Shown here piece by piece: positions 33,441 through 42,739 of a stretch of 64,000 bases of DNA. Below the pieces are notes generated by a model that ran no database searches, was not told where the DNA came from, and saw only the letters and a program-made list of their open reading frames with translations. Numbering within the stretch: position 1 is the first letter of the stretch; every line of letters begins with the position of its first letter. The translations under genes and the position numbers were made by a program. This DNA is from Nisaea nitritireducens (lineage in GTDB: Bacteria; Pseudomonadota; Alphaproteobacteria; Thalassobaculales; Thalassobaculaceae): contig NZ_JACZFS010000009.1 in the NCBI RefSeq assembly GCF_014904795.1, positions 248,001 to 312,000 on the forward strand, in the 5' to 3' direction.

Positions 33441-34226
33441 TCAGCCCCGGGCGGCGAGGCGCATCTTGATCGGTCCGGTGGCTCGGCTATTGATCATTTG
33501 ATCCAGGTAGAGGTTGTCCGCCTCCGGAACATCATCGCGCTTTCCAGACCATTTGATCTCGCCGTCGAACAACATGGCGACATTGTCGAAGCGGCTGCGT
33601 GCTGCCTTCATGTCGCCGGTCACGACAAGCACGGTTGTGCCCTTGCCTGATGTTTCCCGCTCGATCAGCGAGAGGATCGTGTTGGTCAGAATCGGGTCGA
33701 GCCCCGCCGTCGGATCGTCGAGGATCAGCAGCTCCGGGTTGCCGACCATGGCCCGGGCAACACCGACTCGTTTCTGCATGCCGCCTGACAGTTCCACCGG
33801 GTACAGATCGGCCATTTCCTCGCCGAGCCCGACGGAAGCCATGCGTTTAACCGCACGGTCGCGTGCCTCGGATCGCGAAACCCCTTCGTGATTGATCAGG
33901 CGGAAGGCGATATTTTCCCAGATCCTGAGGCTGTCAAAGAGGGCGTTTTGCTGGAACAGCATGCCGATGCGACCCTGGAAATCGCTCCATTCGTCGGTGC
34001 TCATGCCACTAAGTTCGAGATCGCCATAGCGCATGCTGCCGCTGTCGACCTGCATCAGGCCGACCAGACATTTAAGCAAGACGGACTTCCCGCTCGCCGA
34101 CGGCCCGATCAGGACCGTCGACTGTCCGGCGGGAATATTCAGGGAGACCGACCGCAGCACCTCATTATCGGTGAAGCTCTTTGCGAGCCCATCGAGACGG
34201 ATGTCCGGAGCGCTTCCTGATCCCAT
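33441..34226 (-). CDS. ABC transporter ATP-binding protein, MlaF-like
   Basis: This is an ABC ATPase of 261 residues with Walker A GPSASGKS, signature LSGGMQKRVGVARA, Walker B LLILDDPTAGLDP and a Q-loop in MLFQQNALFDSLRIWENIAF. The FQQNALFDSLxxxEN and GGMQKRV patterns are typical of MlaF/Mkl, the ATPase of lipid-trafficking (MCE) systems. No MlaE permease or MCE protein lies near. The start at 34226 has GAGGAAG upstream; an N-terminal extension to 34373 would run inside hyuB. It follows hyuB by 22 bases and probably belongs to the same transcript. Confidence 0.8.
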   Translation of the reverse strand: MGSGSAPDIRLDGLAKSFTDNEVLRSVSLNIPAGQSTVLIGPSASGKSVLLKCLVGLMQVDSGSMRYGDLELSGMSTDEWSDFQGRIGMLFQQNALFDSLRIWENIAFRLINHEGVSRSEARDRAVKRMASVGLGEEMADLYPVELSGGMQKRVGVARAMVGNPELLILDDPTAGLDPILTNTILSLIERETSGKGTTVLVVTGDMKAARSRFDNVAMLFDGEIKWSGKRDDVPEADNLYLDQMINSRATGPIKMRLAARG

Positions 34227-34248
34227 GCTTTTCTTCCTCGGCTCTGCG

Positions 34249-35973
34249 TTAGCTGGCGGCGCGAAGACCCTTCGTTCGAGCTTCGTCCACCATGCCTTTT
34301 CCATCGACGGCGACACCATATACCGTCTCTGCCGCCTCGGGCGAAACAAAGCCGAGCAGGACGTCCCGCGCAACCTCTGACGGATCGCGTTCGTGCGGAT
34401 TTCCGAGACCGCCGCCTCCCGGCATGGAAATTATCAGCTTGTCGTCTCCGTTGACGCTTTGCCGGCCTTTCGAGTTCAACCGGCTGCCGTCGTTCGCCCG
34501 TTCGATGATACCGGCCGTCCCGTCACCGCCGCCGTTGCGGCCGCGTGGGGGGTAGGTCACCCGGTCGAACATGCAGTTGATGGCGAAGGGGGCATGCTGG
34601 GAATGGGAAATCTCCATCACCTGACCGACGCCGCCGCGATACCTCCCGGCGCCGCCACTGTCGGCACGATATTCCTTACGCCAGATCACCAGCGGAGCGA
34701 TGGTCTCGTTCACCTCAATCGGGGTGTTTCGAACACCGGACGGGAACGCCGTGGCGTTGAGCCCGTCCTTGTCCGGGCGCGCGCCTGTGCCGCCTGCATG
34801 GAAGGTATTGATGGCGAACGGCGTTGCGTCGCCGTAATCCTCATCGGTCAGGCCGTGCCCGCCGAGCAGCACCGGGTTCCAGAGGCAGGAGGTTCCTTCA
34901 GCCGGTACCCGGTCGGGGATCACCTGGTTGAGGCAGCCGAGCACGACGTCCGGCAGCATCTGACCTATCACGTGCCGGGCGGTTACCGCGCATGGATGCT
35001 CGGCATTGAGGATGGAGCCTTTTGGCGCGCCGATGATCACCGGGGCGAGGGAGCCGGCATTGTTAGGCACCGCTCCGCCGACGACGCAGCGGATGCCGAA
35101 GCTGGCATAGGCCTGCGTGTAGGTTAGCGGCACGTTGATGCCGAAGCTCGATATGCCGGAGGTACCGGTGAAATCGACCTCGATTTCCTCGTCACGGATT
35201 GTCAGCGCGGCGACCAGATCGATCGGGCTTTCATAGCCGTCGATCCGCATGGAATTGTGGTAGGTGCCGTTCGGTAATTCGCGGATTTCCGCGGCCATGC
35301 CTGCCCGTGCGCTCTCGATCACATAATCGGCGAGCGTGTCGAGCGTCTCCATGCCGAACTCGCGCATCATGTCGATCAGGCGCGTACCGCCGACATCGTT
35401 ACAGGCTGCGAGGGAATAGAGATCGCCCTCGACCTCGATCGGATTACGGACATTGTTGCGGATGATGGCAAGCACCGGCTCCACGAACTCGCCGTTCTCG
35501 GCCAGCCGCATGATCGGGATATTGATCCCTTCCTCGTAGATCTGCCGGCCGTCAGGCCCGAAACCCTTGCCGCCGACATCGACCACGTGGGTGGTGCAGG
35601 CAAAAAGCGCGACGATCTCGTTGCCGAGGAAGGTCGGGGTGACCACGGTGAAGTCGTTCAGGTGGCCGGTGCCGAGCCAGGGGTCGTTGGTGACGAAGAT
35701 GTCGCCCGGCTTCATGACCTCTAGAGGGAACCTCTCCAGGAAGAACCCGACCGAGGCGGCCATGGCATTGACGTGACCCGGCGTGCCGGTCACCGCCTGG
35801 GCCAGCATGCGGCCCTTGCAGTCATAGACGCCGGCGGAAATATCTCCAGCCTCACGGGCGGAAGTGCTGAAAGCGGTCCGGATCAGGGTCTGGGCCTGCT
35901 CTTCCACAACGGAGAGCAGACGGTTCCACTGGATCTGCATGCGGATCTGGTCGAGGGCTGATTTCTGGCTCAT
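34249..35973 (-). CDS. hyuB: Hydantoinase B/oxoprolinase family protein
   Basis: This is the beta subunit of an ATP-dependent hydantoinase/5-oxoprolinase/acetone-carboxylase family enzyme, 574 residues. Landmarks are the N-terminal EEQAQTLIRTAFSTSAREAGD, the PGDIFVTNDPWLGTGHLND segment, GGHGLTDEDYGDATPFAINTFHAGGTGARPDKDG and the C-terminal GGGGLGNPHERDP. It works with the A subunit encoded 12 bases upstream. The substrate is not determined by sequence: N-methylhydantoin, hydantoins, oxoproline or others. Confidence 0.9.
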   Translation of the reverse strand: MSQKSALDQIRMQIQWNRLLSVVEEQAQTLIRTAFSTSAREAGDISAGVYDCKGRMLAQAVTGTPGHVNAMAASVGFFLERFPLEVMKPGDIFVTNDPWLGTGHLNDFTVVTPTFLGNEIVALFACTTHVVDVGGKGFGPDGRQIYEEGINIPIMRLAENGEFVEPVLAIIRNNVRNPIEVEGDLYSLAACNDVGGTRLIDMMREFGMETLDTLADYVIESARAGMAAEIRELPNGTYHNSMRIDGYESPIDLVAALTIRDEEIEVDFTGTSGISSFGINVPLTYTQAYASFGIRCVVGGAVPNNAGSLAPVIIGAPKGSILNAEHPCAVTARHVIGQMLPDVVLGCLNQVIPDRVPAEGTSCLWNPVLLGGHGLTDEDYGDATPFAINTFHAGGTGARPDKDGLNATAFPSGVRNTPIEVNETIAPLVIWRKEYRADSGGAGRYRGGVGQVMEISHSQHAPFAINCMFDRVTYPPRGRNGGGDGTAGIIERANDGSRLNSKGRQSVNGDDKLIISMPGGGGLGNPHERDPSEVARDVLLGFVSPEAAETVYGVAVDGKGMVDEARTKGLRAAS

Positions 35974-35985
35974 GTCTGTGCTCCC

Positions 35986-38076
35986 TCAGGCCGCTTGCTT
36001 GCGGTTCAGGATGAGGTACCCGAGTTCGTTGACGGTCGCGTCGAACGCGGATGTCACGATGGTCGTGGTCTGGGACTCGGAGATGATGGCCGGACCCTGA
36101 ATGGATGCGCCAACCGGCAGGCTGTCGCGCCAGTAGATCTTGGCTTCGACATAGGTGCCGGTGGCCGGATCGAATAGCTCACGATTGCCGGTTGCTTCCG
36201 CCGCTCCGCCGCTGGGCGCTGTCAGCTCGGCCGGGATCTGCGGCCGCGGGGCCGTCATGGTCAGCGTCCAGCTCAGGATCTCAGGTTCCGGTCCCGGGAT
36301 GATCCGGCCATAGAGCCGCTTGTACTCGCTCTCAAACGCTGCCCGGATCGTGTCAGCATGGTCTGCGGTCAGGGCACCGTCGGGCAGGGGAACGGCAATT
36401 TCATGGCCCTGTCCGACATAGCGCATGAAGGCTGTCCGGGTTTCCTGGAGCGCGGCCCCGCCGGCACCACTTGAAACGATGACGCGGGCCTCGTCCGCCA
36501 TGCCGGAGAGCAGTGTATTGATCTCACCCGCATCGAAGTCCGAAAGCTTGACGTATCTGGAGCGGACGACTTCGTAGGAGATCGGTGCACGCAGGAAGCC
36601 GATTGCCGAGCCGACACCGGCGCCGGTCGGCACAACGACAGTCGGAATGTCGAGTTTCTCTGCCAGTCTTGCGGCGTGCAGAGGGGCCGCACCGCCGAAA
36701 GCGATCATCGCCCGTGCCGCGATATCCTTGCCCCACTCGATGGCGTGGACGCGGGCGGCGTTGGCCATGTTCTCGTCGACGATCTCGCAGACACCGAAGG
36801 CGGAAAGCGCTTCGGAAAGGTCCATCTTGTCGCCGACCTCGGCCTTGAGGGCGGCCTTGGCCTTCTCTGGATTGAGCGCGACCGATCCTCCGGCGAAGCT
36901 CGCCGGGTCGATCTTGCCAAGTACTACGTCAGCGTCGGTCACGGTCGGCCGGGTGCCGCCCTGATCGTAGCTGGCCGGTCCCGGGTCGGCACCGGCGCTG
37001 TGGGGGCCGACAGCAATCCGGCCGAGCTTGTCGACAGCCGCGATGGAACCGCCACCGGCACCGATCTCGACCATCTCGATGGCGGGAATGCGGACAGGCC
37101 AGCCGCTGCCCTTCATGTTGCGGTAGACCCGCGCGACCTCGAAGGTGCGCGTGGTCTGCGGCATGAAATCGTCCAGCAGGCAGATCTTCGCGGTGGTGCC
37201 GCCCATGTCGTAGGAGACGACGCTGGCAAGATCGCACTCGCGGGCAATTTCGCTCGCCAGGATGGCGCCGCCAGCGGGGCCGGATTCGACCAGCCGGATC
37301 GGGAATTTCATCGCCGTATCCAGCGTGGTCAGGCCGCCGCCGGATGTCATCAGCAGAACCGGACAAGCGAAACCGCGCTTTTTCAGATCCTCACGCAGGA
37401 TGCCGAGATAGCGGGACATGATCGGCTGCACATAGGCATTGGCCGATGCCGTCGATTGCCGCTCATATTCGCGGATTTCCGGGCAAACCTCGCTCGACAG
37501 CGTGATGCTGAGATTGGGGAGGGCCTTGCGCAGGATTTCGCTGACACGCTCTTCGTGAGCGCCGTTGGCGTAGGAGTGAATAAGGCCGATGGCGATCGAT
37601 CCGATGTCGTGGCTCTCGATCAGCGGGACCAGGGCATCGACGCTCGCCTCGTCCAGCGGGATCAGCACTTCGCCCCGGAAGTTCAGACGCTCGCGCACGG
37701 ACCAGCGCAAATTGCGCGGCACCAGCGGGTCCGGCCGATCGATATTGATGTCATATTGCTCGAACCGGTTCTCGAAGGCCATTTCCACGGAGTCCCGTAG
37801 GCCCTCGGTGGTGATCAGCGCCGTCTTCGCGCCTTTCCGTTCGATCAAGGCGTTCGTTGCCAGTGTGGTGCCGTGGATCAGCAGACCGATATCGGCCGGC
37901 GAGGCATTGGCCACCTCAAGCGCCTTTTCGATCCCCTCCATCACACCGCGCTCGGGCATTGACGGGGTTGTCAGCACCTTCGCCGTGAAGCGCTTGGGGC
38001 CAAATTCGAGTGCGACATCCGTAAAGGTGCCGCCGACATCGACCGCGAGGCGGCCTTGCACAGAGGTCTCAGGCAT
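35986..38076 (-). CDS. hyuA: Hydantoinase A/oxoprolinase family protein
   Basis: This is the ATP-binding alpha subunit of the hydantoinase/oxoprolinase family, 696 residues. The N-terminal LAVDVGGTFTDVALEF and the later VVSYDMGGTTAKICLL are ASKHA-type phosphate loops. LLIHGTTLATNALIERKGAKTALITTEGLRD is the family signature. It pairs with the B subunit just downstream. Together they cleave amide or lactam rings using ATP, or carboxylate ketones in related enzymes. The gene starts the hyuA-hyuB-mlaF-like operon; the 92-base gap upstream should hold the promoter. Confidence 0.91.
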   Translation of the reverse strand: MPETSVQGRLAVDVGGTFTDVALEFGPKRFTAKVLTTPSMPERGVMEGIEKALEVANASPADIGLLIHGTTLATNALIERKGAKTALITTEGLRDSVEMAFENRFEQYDINIDRPDPLVPRNLRWSVRERLNFRGEVLIPLDEASVDALVPLIESHDIGSIAIGLIHSYANGAHEERVSEILRKALPNLSITLSSEVCPEIREYERQSTASANAYVQPIMSRYLGILREDLKKRGFACPVLLMTSGGGLTTLDTAMKFPIRLVESGPAGGAILASEIARECDLASVVSYDMGGTTAKICLLDDFMPQTTRTFEVARVYRNMKGSGWPVRIPAIEMVEIGAGGGSIAAVDKLGRIAVGPHSAGADPGPASYDQGGTRPTVTDADVVLGKIDPASFAGGSVALNPEKAKAALKAEVGDKMDLSEALSAFGVCEIVDENMANAARVHAIEWGKDIAARAMIAFGGAAPLHAARLAEKLDIPTVVVPTGAGVGSAIGFLRAPISYEVVRSRYVKLSDFDAGEINTLLSGMADEARVIVSSGAGGAALQETRTAFMRYVGQGHEIAVPLPDGALTADHADTIRAAFESEYKRLYGRIIPGPEPEILSWTLTMTAPRPQIPAELTAPSGGAAEATGNRELFDPATGTYVEAKIYWRDSLPVGASIQGPAIISESQTTTIVTSAFDATVNELGYLILNRKQAA

Positions 38077-38168
38077 TTCGATACAATCGGTTTTTAAAAG
38101 AGAGCAGTCGGAAAGGAACTGACGTTAGTAAAGACGTATGACCACCGGTCGTCAATGAATGACGCTCA

Positions 38169-38366
38169 TCATAGCCGGACAACATTGCCCGGTTCCGTTT
38201 TCAGCACTTCGGCGCAATATCGCCGTGCCTCGGCTTCTGCCCGATCCTGATCCTCGTAGAGCCCGGATGCGTGCGAGGATTCGACTTGTCGGCCGTCCTG
38301 CCAGATTGACCACGGATACCGTATGCCGTCCGGACTGGCCCAGCATTCTATGTAGATCTCGATCAT
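38169..38366 (-). CDS. Small soluble protein of unknown function
   Basis: I do not recognise this 65-residue protein by name. It begins MIEIYIECWASPDGIRYPWS, continues with IWQDGRQV and ends in a helical AEAEARRYCAEVLK segment. It has no signal peptide or membrane helix. GAGG lies just before the ATG at 38366. The amphipathic beta-then-alpha layout and codon use resemble a real gene. It sits between hyuA and paaX with its own gaps of about 92 and 208 bases. In the 208-base gap on the paaX side I see no further feature. Confidence 0.55.
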   Translation of the reverse strand: MIEIYIECWASPDGIRYPWSIWQDGRQVESSHASGLYEDQDRAEAEARRYCAEVLKTEPGNVVRL

Positions 38367-38574
38367 GACCTCGATCCCCAAAGCCGGCTTGATGAGTTGT
38401 CAGGTATAGACCGGTTGCGCGTCCGCTTTTTGACGCTGGACTCATTAAATCATCCCGGCGGGGGGCATGGCGAGTGTCTGGTTCCGATTTTCAGACAGAA
38501 AGGGAATACTGGATTGAGGCGGCGGGCAAAATCAGATCGGGCGGGATGCCGTCGCCGGGCAGTCGGCAGCGGGA

Positions 38575-39516
38575 TCAGGCGACCATTCCCTGGAAACGCG
38601 AGAAATAGGCATCAGATGGAGGCGGCAGGGAGCCGTCCACGCCGTTGACAGTCTTTTCCAGATACGACTGTGCCGGTTCTTTGAGGATATCGTACATCCG
38701 AGCGGCAAGGTCGGTCGCCCGGCGTCCGCTCCATGTCTCCGGCATGATGTCGGCGGGAAGGCCCGGATCACGGAGCAATGCCCGCCGGTAGACGTGAACC
38801 ATCAATATCCGCAGCTCGAACGCCGTCTCCGGCGTCAGGAGCCTGTGGTTTTCTTCAAGGGCGTTCAGAACCGGATCGAAGCTATCGATAAAGGCCCGAT
38901 AGGCATTGTCGGTCTCTTCCAGGTCCCAGGTTTCACGACACAAGGTGCGCAAGGTCTCTATTGGGGAGCCCGGGGCGGCTTCGAACAATGCGACCCGGTC
39001 TTCAAGTCCGAGATTTGCAAGTTCCTGCTTCGCTCCGTCGAGATCGCCTCCGATACCGAGCAGGACCTGCGGGCCGAGAGAGCCGTATCCCGCCCATCCC
39101 AGGGCCTTTCTGAGAGCGTCACGCTCGGCGCTGTCCACAGCGCTTGTCAGCAGGGCAATCTGCCAGGCTGCATCGGCGGCTTTGCGGGTGCGGGGCGGCG
39201 CATAAATCCGCCTTTGCGCGGCATCGAATTCCTGGCGGCCGTTCTCAGTCAGGGAATAGATGCTGCGGCGCCCTATATGCCGTGCTGTCAGGATATCGTC
39301 CTGGGCCAATCTGAAAACGGCGGTCCGAACCACCCGCTCGCCGACATCGAAGACTTCCATCAATCTGATCAGGTCGCTGAGCCAGGCAGTGCCGCCATGC
39401 GGCAGGATGGCGTCTCCGTAGACAGTCACGATCAGGGACTTCGCGCGCGGTTTCAGCTCCGTGAGCGTGTCGCGGGCAAGAACCGAAAGCGTATCGGGAT
39501 TAACGGCGATGCTCAT
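38575..39516 (-). CDS. paaX: Phenylacetic acid degradation repressor PaaX
   Basis: This is a GntR-like winged-helix repressor of 313 residues that in E. coli responds to phenylacetyl-CoA. The N-terminal DNA-binding part includes SLIVTVYGDAILPHGGTAWLSDLIRLM and VRTAVFRLAQDDILTARHIGRRSIYSLTENG, a PaaX hallmark. The C-terminal effector domain contains ETWDLEETDNAYRAFIDSFDP. Its ATG overlaps the paaI stop codon by one base, so paaI and paaX are co-translated. The likely target is the palindrome between paaI and paaA. Confidence 0.93.
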   Translation of the reverse strand: MSIAVNPDTLSVLARDTLTELKPRAKSLIVTVYGDAILPHGGTAWLSDLIRLMEVFDVGERVVRTAVFRLAQDDILTARHIGRRSIYSLTENGRQEFDAAQRRIYAPPRTRKAADAAWQIALLTSAVDSAERDALRKALGWAGYGSLGPQVLLGIGGDLDGAKQELANLGLEDRVALFEAAPGSPIETLRTLCRETWDLEETDNAYRAFIDSFDPVLNALEENHRLLTPETAFELRILMVHVYRRALLRDPGLPADIMPETWSGRRATDLAARMYDILKEPAQSYLEKTVNGVDGSLPPPSDAYFSRFQGMVA

Positions 39517-39983
39517 TATTGCGGTGCGTCACCGACGAGGGCACCGCCGATGGTCCGCGATTTGCCGCGAAAGAAGGCGACGGGTGTGCCGTCGGATGTT
39601 GTCACAACGGTGTCGTAGATCCCCGAGCGGCCACGGTGAAACTGTTCTTCACAGGTTGCGACCAGATCGTCGCCTTCGCGTGCGGGATTGACGAAATTGA
39701 TGTCGCAGCTCTGGGCCACTGTCAGGGCATTTGCCGAATTGCAGGCGAAAGCAAAGGCGCTGTCGGCGAGGGTGAATATCATGCCGCCATGACAGGTTTG
39801 ATGACCATTCAGCATGTCCGCGCGCACTGTCATGCGCAGCCGCGCATATCCGGGCGCAATTTCCTCGACCTGCATGCCAAGGGCTTTTGTCGCCGCGTCG
39901 TTCGCGTACATCCAGTCGGCTACGCGCCGGGCCGTTTCTTCCGCGTTTTCCTGTGCGCCACTGCTGGTCTGACTGTCGTTCAT
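39516..39983 (-). CDS. paaI: Hydroxyphenylacetyl-CoA thioesterase PaaI
   Basis: This is a hot-dog-fold thioesterase of 155 residues that in the paa pathway hydrolyses dead-end CoA intermediates. The active-site region reads LNGHQTCHGGMIFTLADSAFAFACNS, the PaaI/4HBT pattern. The AQSCDINFVNPAREGDDLVA strand segment also fits. A good AGGACAGG precedes the start. It is divergent from paaABCDE and co-transcribed with paaX. Confidence 0.93.
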   Translation of the reverse strand: MNDSQTSSGAQENAEETARRVADWMYANDAATKALGMQVEEIAPGYARLRMTVRADMLNGHQTCHGGMIFTLADSAFAFACNSANALTVAQSCDINFVNPAREGDDLVATCEEQFHRGRSGIYDTVVTTSDGTPVAFFRGKSRTIGGALVGDAPQ

Positions 39984-40005
39984 GTCCTGTCCTTGTTATA
40001 TTTTA

Positions 40006-40045
40006 TGATACAGTTTTTTCTGGACGATTGGGAAATTATGTATCA
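40006..40045. promoter_or_regulatory. Candidate PaaX operator between paaI and paaA
   Basis: An inverted repeat TGATACA (40006-40012) and TGTATCA (40039-40045) has centres 33 bases apart, about three helical turns. It lies in the 109-base divergent gap. The left arm overlaps TATCAT, a possible -10 for paaI on the minus strand. The right arm lies 48 bases before paaA. PaaX is encoded alongside, so it is the natural candidate to bind here; this is inference. Confidence 0.55.
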
Positions 40046-40092
40046 CATTGTTGATGCTATTCGGCAACGTCCGAGTTAAGCGAGGAAACGCA

Positions 40093-41076
40093 ATGGTGGA
40101 AAGCCAAAGTCCGGGTCAAGCCTCGGAAACTGAAGAAGCGGCACGTTTCCAGGCGCGGGTCGATCAGGAAATCAAGATTGAGCCGCGTGACTGGATGCCC
40201 GAAGGGTATCGGAAAACCCTGGTTCGGCAGATTTCCCAGCATGCGCATTCCGAGATTGTCGGGATGTTGCCGGAAGGCTGCTGGGTCACGCGAGCGCCGT
40301 CCCTGCGCCGCAAGGTGCAGTTGCTGGCCAAGATCCAGGATGAAGCCGGGCACGGCCTTTATCTCTACAGCGCGGCAGAAACTCTCGGCACGCCACGCTC
40401 GGAGATGATTGACGCGCTGCATAGCGGCCGGGCGAAATATTCGAACATTTTCAATTATCCGGTCCTCTCCTGGGCGGACATCGGCACGATTGGCTGGCTG
40501 GTCGATGGCGCGGCCATCATTAATCAGATCGCTCTCTGTCGGTGCTCTTACGGGCCTTATGCAAGGGCTATGGAGCGGATCTGCCGGGAAGAGAGTTTTC
40601 ATCAGCGCCAAGGCTACGAAATCATGATGTCGATGGCCTTCGGGACATCGGAGCAGAAGCGCATGGCGCAGAGCGCGCTGGACCGCTGGTGGTGGCCGTC
40701 GCTGATGATGTTCGGTCCAAGCGACCGTGATTCCGCGCATTCCTCCCAATCCGTGGCTTGGAAGATCAAGCGCGTCTCCAATGACGATCTGCGGCAGCAA
40801 TTCATCGATATGACGGTGCCGCAGGCGGAGTATCTGGGGCTCACGATGCCGGACCCGGACCTGAAGTGGAACGAGGAGAGCGGCCATTACGATTTCGGTG
40901 AGATCGACTGGGCCGAGTTGAAGCGCGTCGTTTCCGGTGACGGCCCCTGCAACAAGGAGCGCATGACGGCCCGGATCAAGGCCCATGAAGAAGGTGCATG
41001 GGTTCGTGAAGCTGCCGTCGCTTACGCGGACAAGAAGCGTCAGCGCGAAAGCGCAGCGCGTATTGCAGCCGAATAA
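40093..41076 (+). CDS. paaA: 1,2-phenylacetyl-CoA epoxidase subunit PaaA
   Basis: This is the catalytic diiron subunit of the ring-epoxidising multicomponent oxygenase, 327 residues. Two Glu-x-x-His motifs that bind iron are visible: E84-A-G-H87 in KIQDEAGHG and E167-S-F-H170 in [10 protein letters not shown]. It forms the PaaABCE complex that converts phenylacetyl-CoA to the 1,2-epoxide. The start at 40093 has GAGGAA eight bases upstream; an ATG at 40048 is poorer. It is the first gene of paaABCDE. Confidence 0.96.
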   Translation: MVESQSPGQASETEEAARFQARVDQEIKIEPRDWMPEGYRKTLVRQISQHAHSEIVGMLPEGCWVTRAPSLRRKVQLLAKIQDEAGHGLYLYSAAETLGTPRSEMIDALHSGRAKYSNIFNYPVLSWADIGTIGWLVDGAAIINQIALCRCSYGPYARAMERICREESFHQRQGYEIMMSMAFGTSEQKRMAQSALDRWWWPSLMMFGPSDRDSAHSSQSVAWKIKRVSNDDLRQQFIDMTVPQAEYLGLTMPDPDLKWNEESGHYDFGEIDWAELKRVVSGDGPCNKERMTARIKAHEEGAWVREAAVAYADKKRQRESAARIAAE

Positions 41077-41132
41077 CATACGAACAGCATGTCTTGCCGG
41101 CGCATTTGCACCGGCGGATCAGGAGAGAAAGC

Positions 41133-41423
41133 ATGACAGCCGGGAATGACTGGCCGCTTTGGGAAGTTTTCATCCGCGCACGCGAGGGCCTGTCCCACAA
41201 GCATGTCGGATCATTGCACGCGTGCGACGCCGAGATGGCGCTGCAGCATGCCCGCGACGTCTATACAAGGCGGCGCGAAGGCGAGAGTATCTGGGTGGTG
41301 CAGTCGACCGATATCGTTGCCTCCGCACCGGCAGACAGGGAATCCCTTTTCGATCCGGCCGATGCCAAGATCTACCGTCATCCGACCTTCTATGAGGTGC
41401 CGGATGAAGTGGAATGCCTGTGA
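41133..41423 (+). CDS. paaB: 1,2-phenylacetyl-CoA epoxidase subunit PaaB
   Basis: This is the small bridging subunit of phenylacetyl-CoA epoxidase, 96 residues. The conserved WPLWEVFIRAREGLSHKHVGSLHA opening and the ARDVYTRRREGESIWVV core are diagnostic. PaaB helps assemble PaaA and PaaC into higher-order oligomers. The start at 41133 has AGGAGAG upstream. The gene begins 56 bases after paaA and ends 24 bases before paaC. Confidence 0.95.
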   Translation: MTAGNDWPLWEVFIRAREGLSHKHVGSLHACDAEMALQHARDVYTRRREGESIWVVQSTDIVASAPADRESLFDPADAKIYRHPTFYEVPDEVECL

Positions 41424-41447
41424 CCCGGGTCCAATGGAGACCATGAC

Positions 41448-42215
41448 ATGACAGCCGCCGCGCAACGCGAAGCGCTCTTCGAGTATCTGCTCCGCCTGGG
41501 GGACAATTGCCTGATCCTCGGACACCGGCTGTCCGAATGGTGCGGCAAGGGGCCGGTCCTCGAGGAGGACATCGCGCTCTCCAATATCGCGCTCGATCTT
41601 GTTGGCCAGTCCACGCTTTGGCTCGACCTGGCGGCGACGGTTGAAGGTGCCGGAAGGGATGCCGATGCGCTTGCCTTCAAACGCGACGTGCTGGACTGGC
41701 GGAATTTTCTGCTGGTCGAGCAGCCGAATGGCGATTTCGCCCATACTATTGTCCGCCAGTTCCTGTTCGACTGTTTCCATGTCGAGCTACTGCAGGCACT
41801 GACAAAGTCGACCAATCAGGAAATCGCCAACATCGCGGCCAAGGCCATCAAGGAGGCGGTCTATCATCGCCGCCACAGCGGGCAGTGGGTCATTCGCCTC
41901 GGGGACGGGACGGAAGAGAGCCGGGCGCGGGCACAGGCTGCGCTCGAACAGCTCTGGGGCTACACAAAGGAGCTGTTCGACGGCGATGCCATCGATGAGA
42001 TGATGATGCAGGCCGGGATCGCGATCGATCCGGGCGATTTCCACGAGAACTGGCGTGACGCGGTCACGGCTGTACTCAGTGAGGCCACGCTCACGGTCCC
42101 GGAAGCTACCTGGTCCATCGGCGGTGGCAAGAAGGGCGTCCATTCGGAGCATCTGGGATTCCTGCTGGCGGAAATGCAGTTCCTGCCACGGGCTTATCCG
42201 GATGCCAAATGGTGA
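41448..42215 (+). CDS. paaC: 1,2-phenylacetyl-CoA epoxidase subunit PaaC
   Basis: This is the structural ferritin-like subunit that pairs with PaaA, 255 residues. The order LRLGDNCLILGHRLSEWCGKGPVLEEDIALSNIALDLVGQ at the N-terminus and EAVYHRRHSGQWVIRLGDGTEESRARAQ further on are family-defining. It lacks the full iron-ligand set of PaaA and is considered non-catalytic. It is tightly packed in the operon, with paaD starting three bases after its stop. Confidence 0.95.
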   Translation: MTAAAQREALFEYLLRLGDNCLILGHRLSEWCGKGPVLEEDIALSNIALDLVGQSTLWLDLAATVEGAGRDADALAFKRDVLDWRNFLLVEQPNGDFAHTIVRQFLFDCFHVELLQALTKSTNQEIANIAAKAIKEAVYHRRHSGQWVIRLGDGTEESRARAQAALEQLWGYTKELFDGDAIDEMMMQAGIAIDPGDFHENWRDAVTAVLSEATLTVPEATWSIGGGKKGVHSEHLGFLLAEMQFLPRAYPDAKW

Positions 42216-42218
42216 TGC

Positions 42219-42728
42219 ATGGCCGAGCCCGCTTCTGTCACTGAAGATCCGGTAGGGCGCCTCTGGCAGGCTCTTGAAGCTGTGTCCGATCCCGAGATTC
42301 CGGTCCTGTCGGTGGTCGATCTTGGCGTGGTGCGGGACGTCGAAGTCTCCGGTGATGCTGCGGTTGTGACGATTACGCCGACCTATTCCGGTTGCCCGGC
42401 CATGGCATATATCGAGATGATGGTGCGTGACGCTGTGCTCGGCGCCGGTTTCGACAAGGCAGAGGTCAAGACAGTGCTGGCGCCTGCCTGGACGACGGAC
42501 TGGCTGAGCGAGGCGGGGCGGGAAAAGCTCAAGGGCATCGGCATTGCACCGCCGGCGGAGCAATCCACCTCCAAGAAATCATTGCTCGGCATCGACCCGG
42601 TCGTTGCCTGTCCGCGTTGCGGCTCGGAACATACCGAGATTCTCAGCCAATTCGGCTCGACCGCCTGCAAGGCGCTCTACCGGTGCACTGACTGCGCCGA
42701 ACCGTTCGACTATTTCAAGTGTCTCTAG
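42219..42728 (+). CDS. paaD: Phenylacetate degradation protein PaaD (MIP18/DUF59 family)
   Basis: This is a DUF59/MIP18-family protein of 169 residues thought to help build iron centres of the epoxidase complex. The N-terminal DUF59 part has the SDPEIPVLSVVDLGVVRDVEV and TYSGCPAM motifs, including the reactive Cys. The C-terminus has a zinc- or iron-binding set of cysteines (CPRCGSEHTE, ACKALYRCTDC, FKC). It lies between paaC and paaE, with gaps of 3 and 11 bases. Confidence 0.94.
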   Translation: MAEPASVTEDPVGRLWQALEAVSDPEIPVLSVVDLGVVRDVEVSGDAAVVTITPTYSGCPAMAYIEMMVRDAVLGAGFDKAEVKTVLAPAWTTDWLSEAGREKLKGIGIAPPAEQSTSKKSLLGIDPVVACPRCGSEHTEILSQFGSTACKALYRCTDCAEPFDYFKCL

Positions 42729-42739
42729 GGAGTGCTGCC

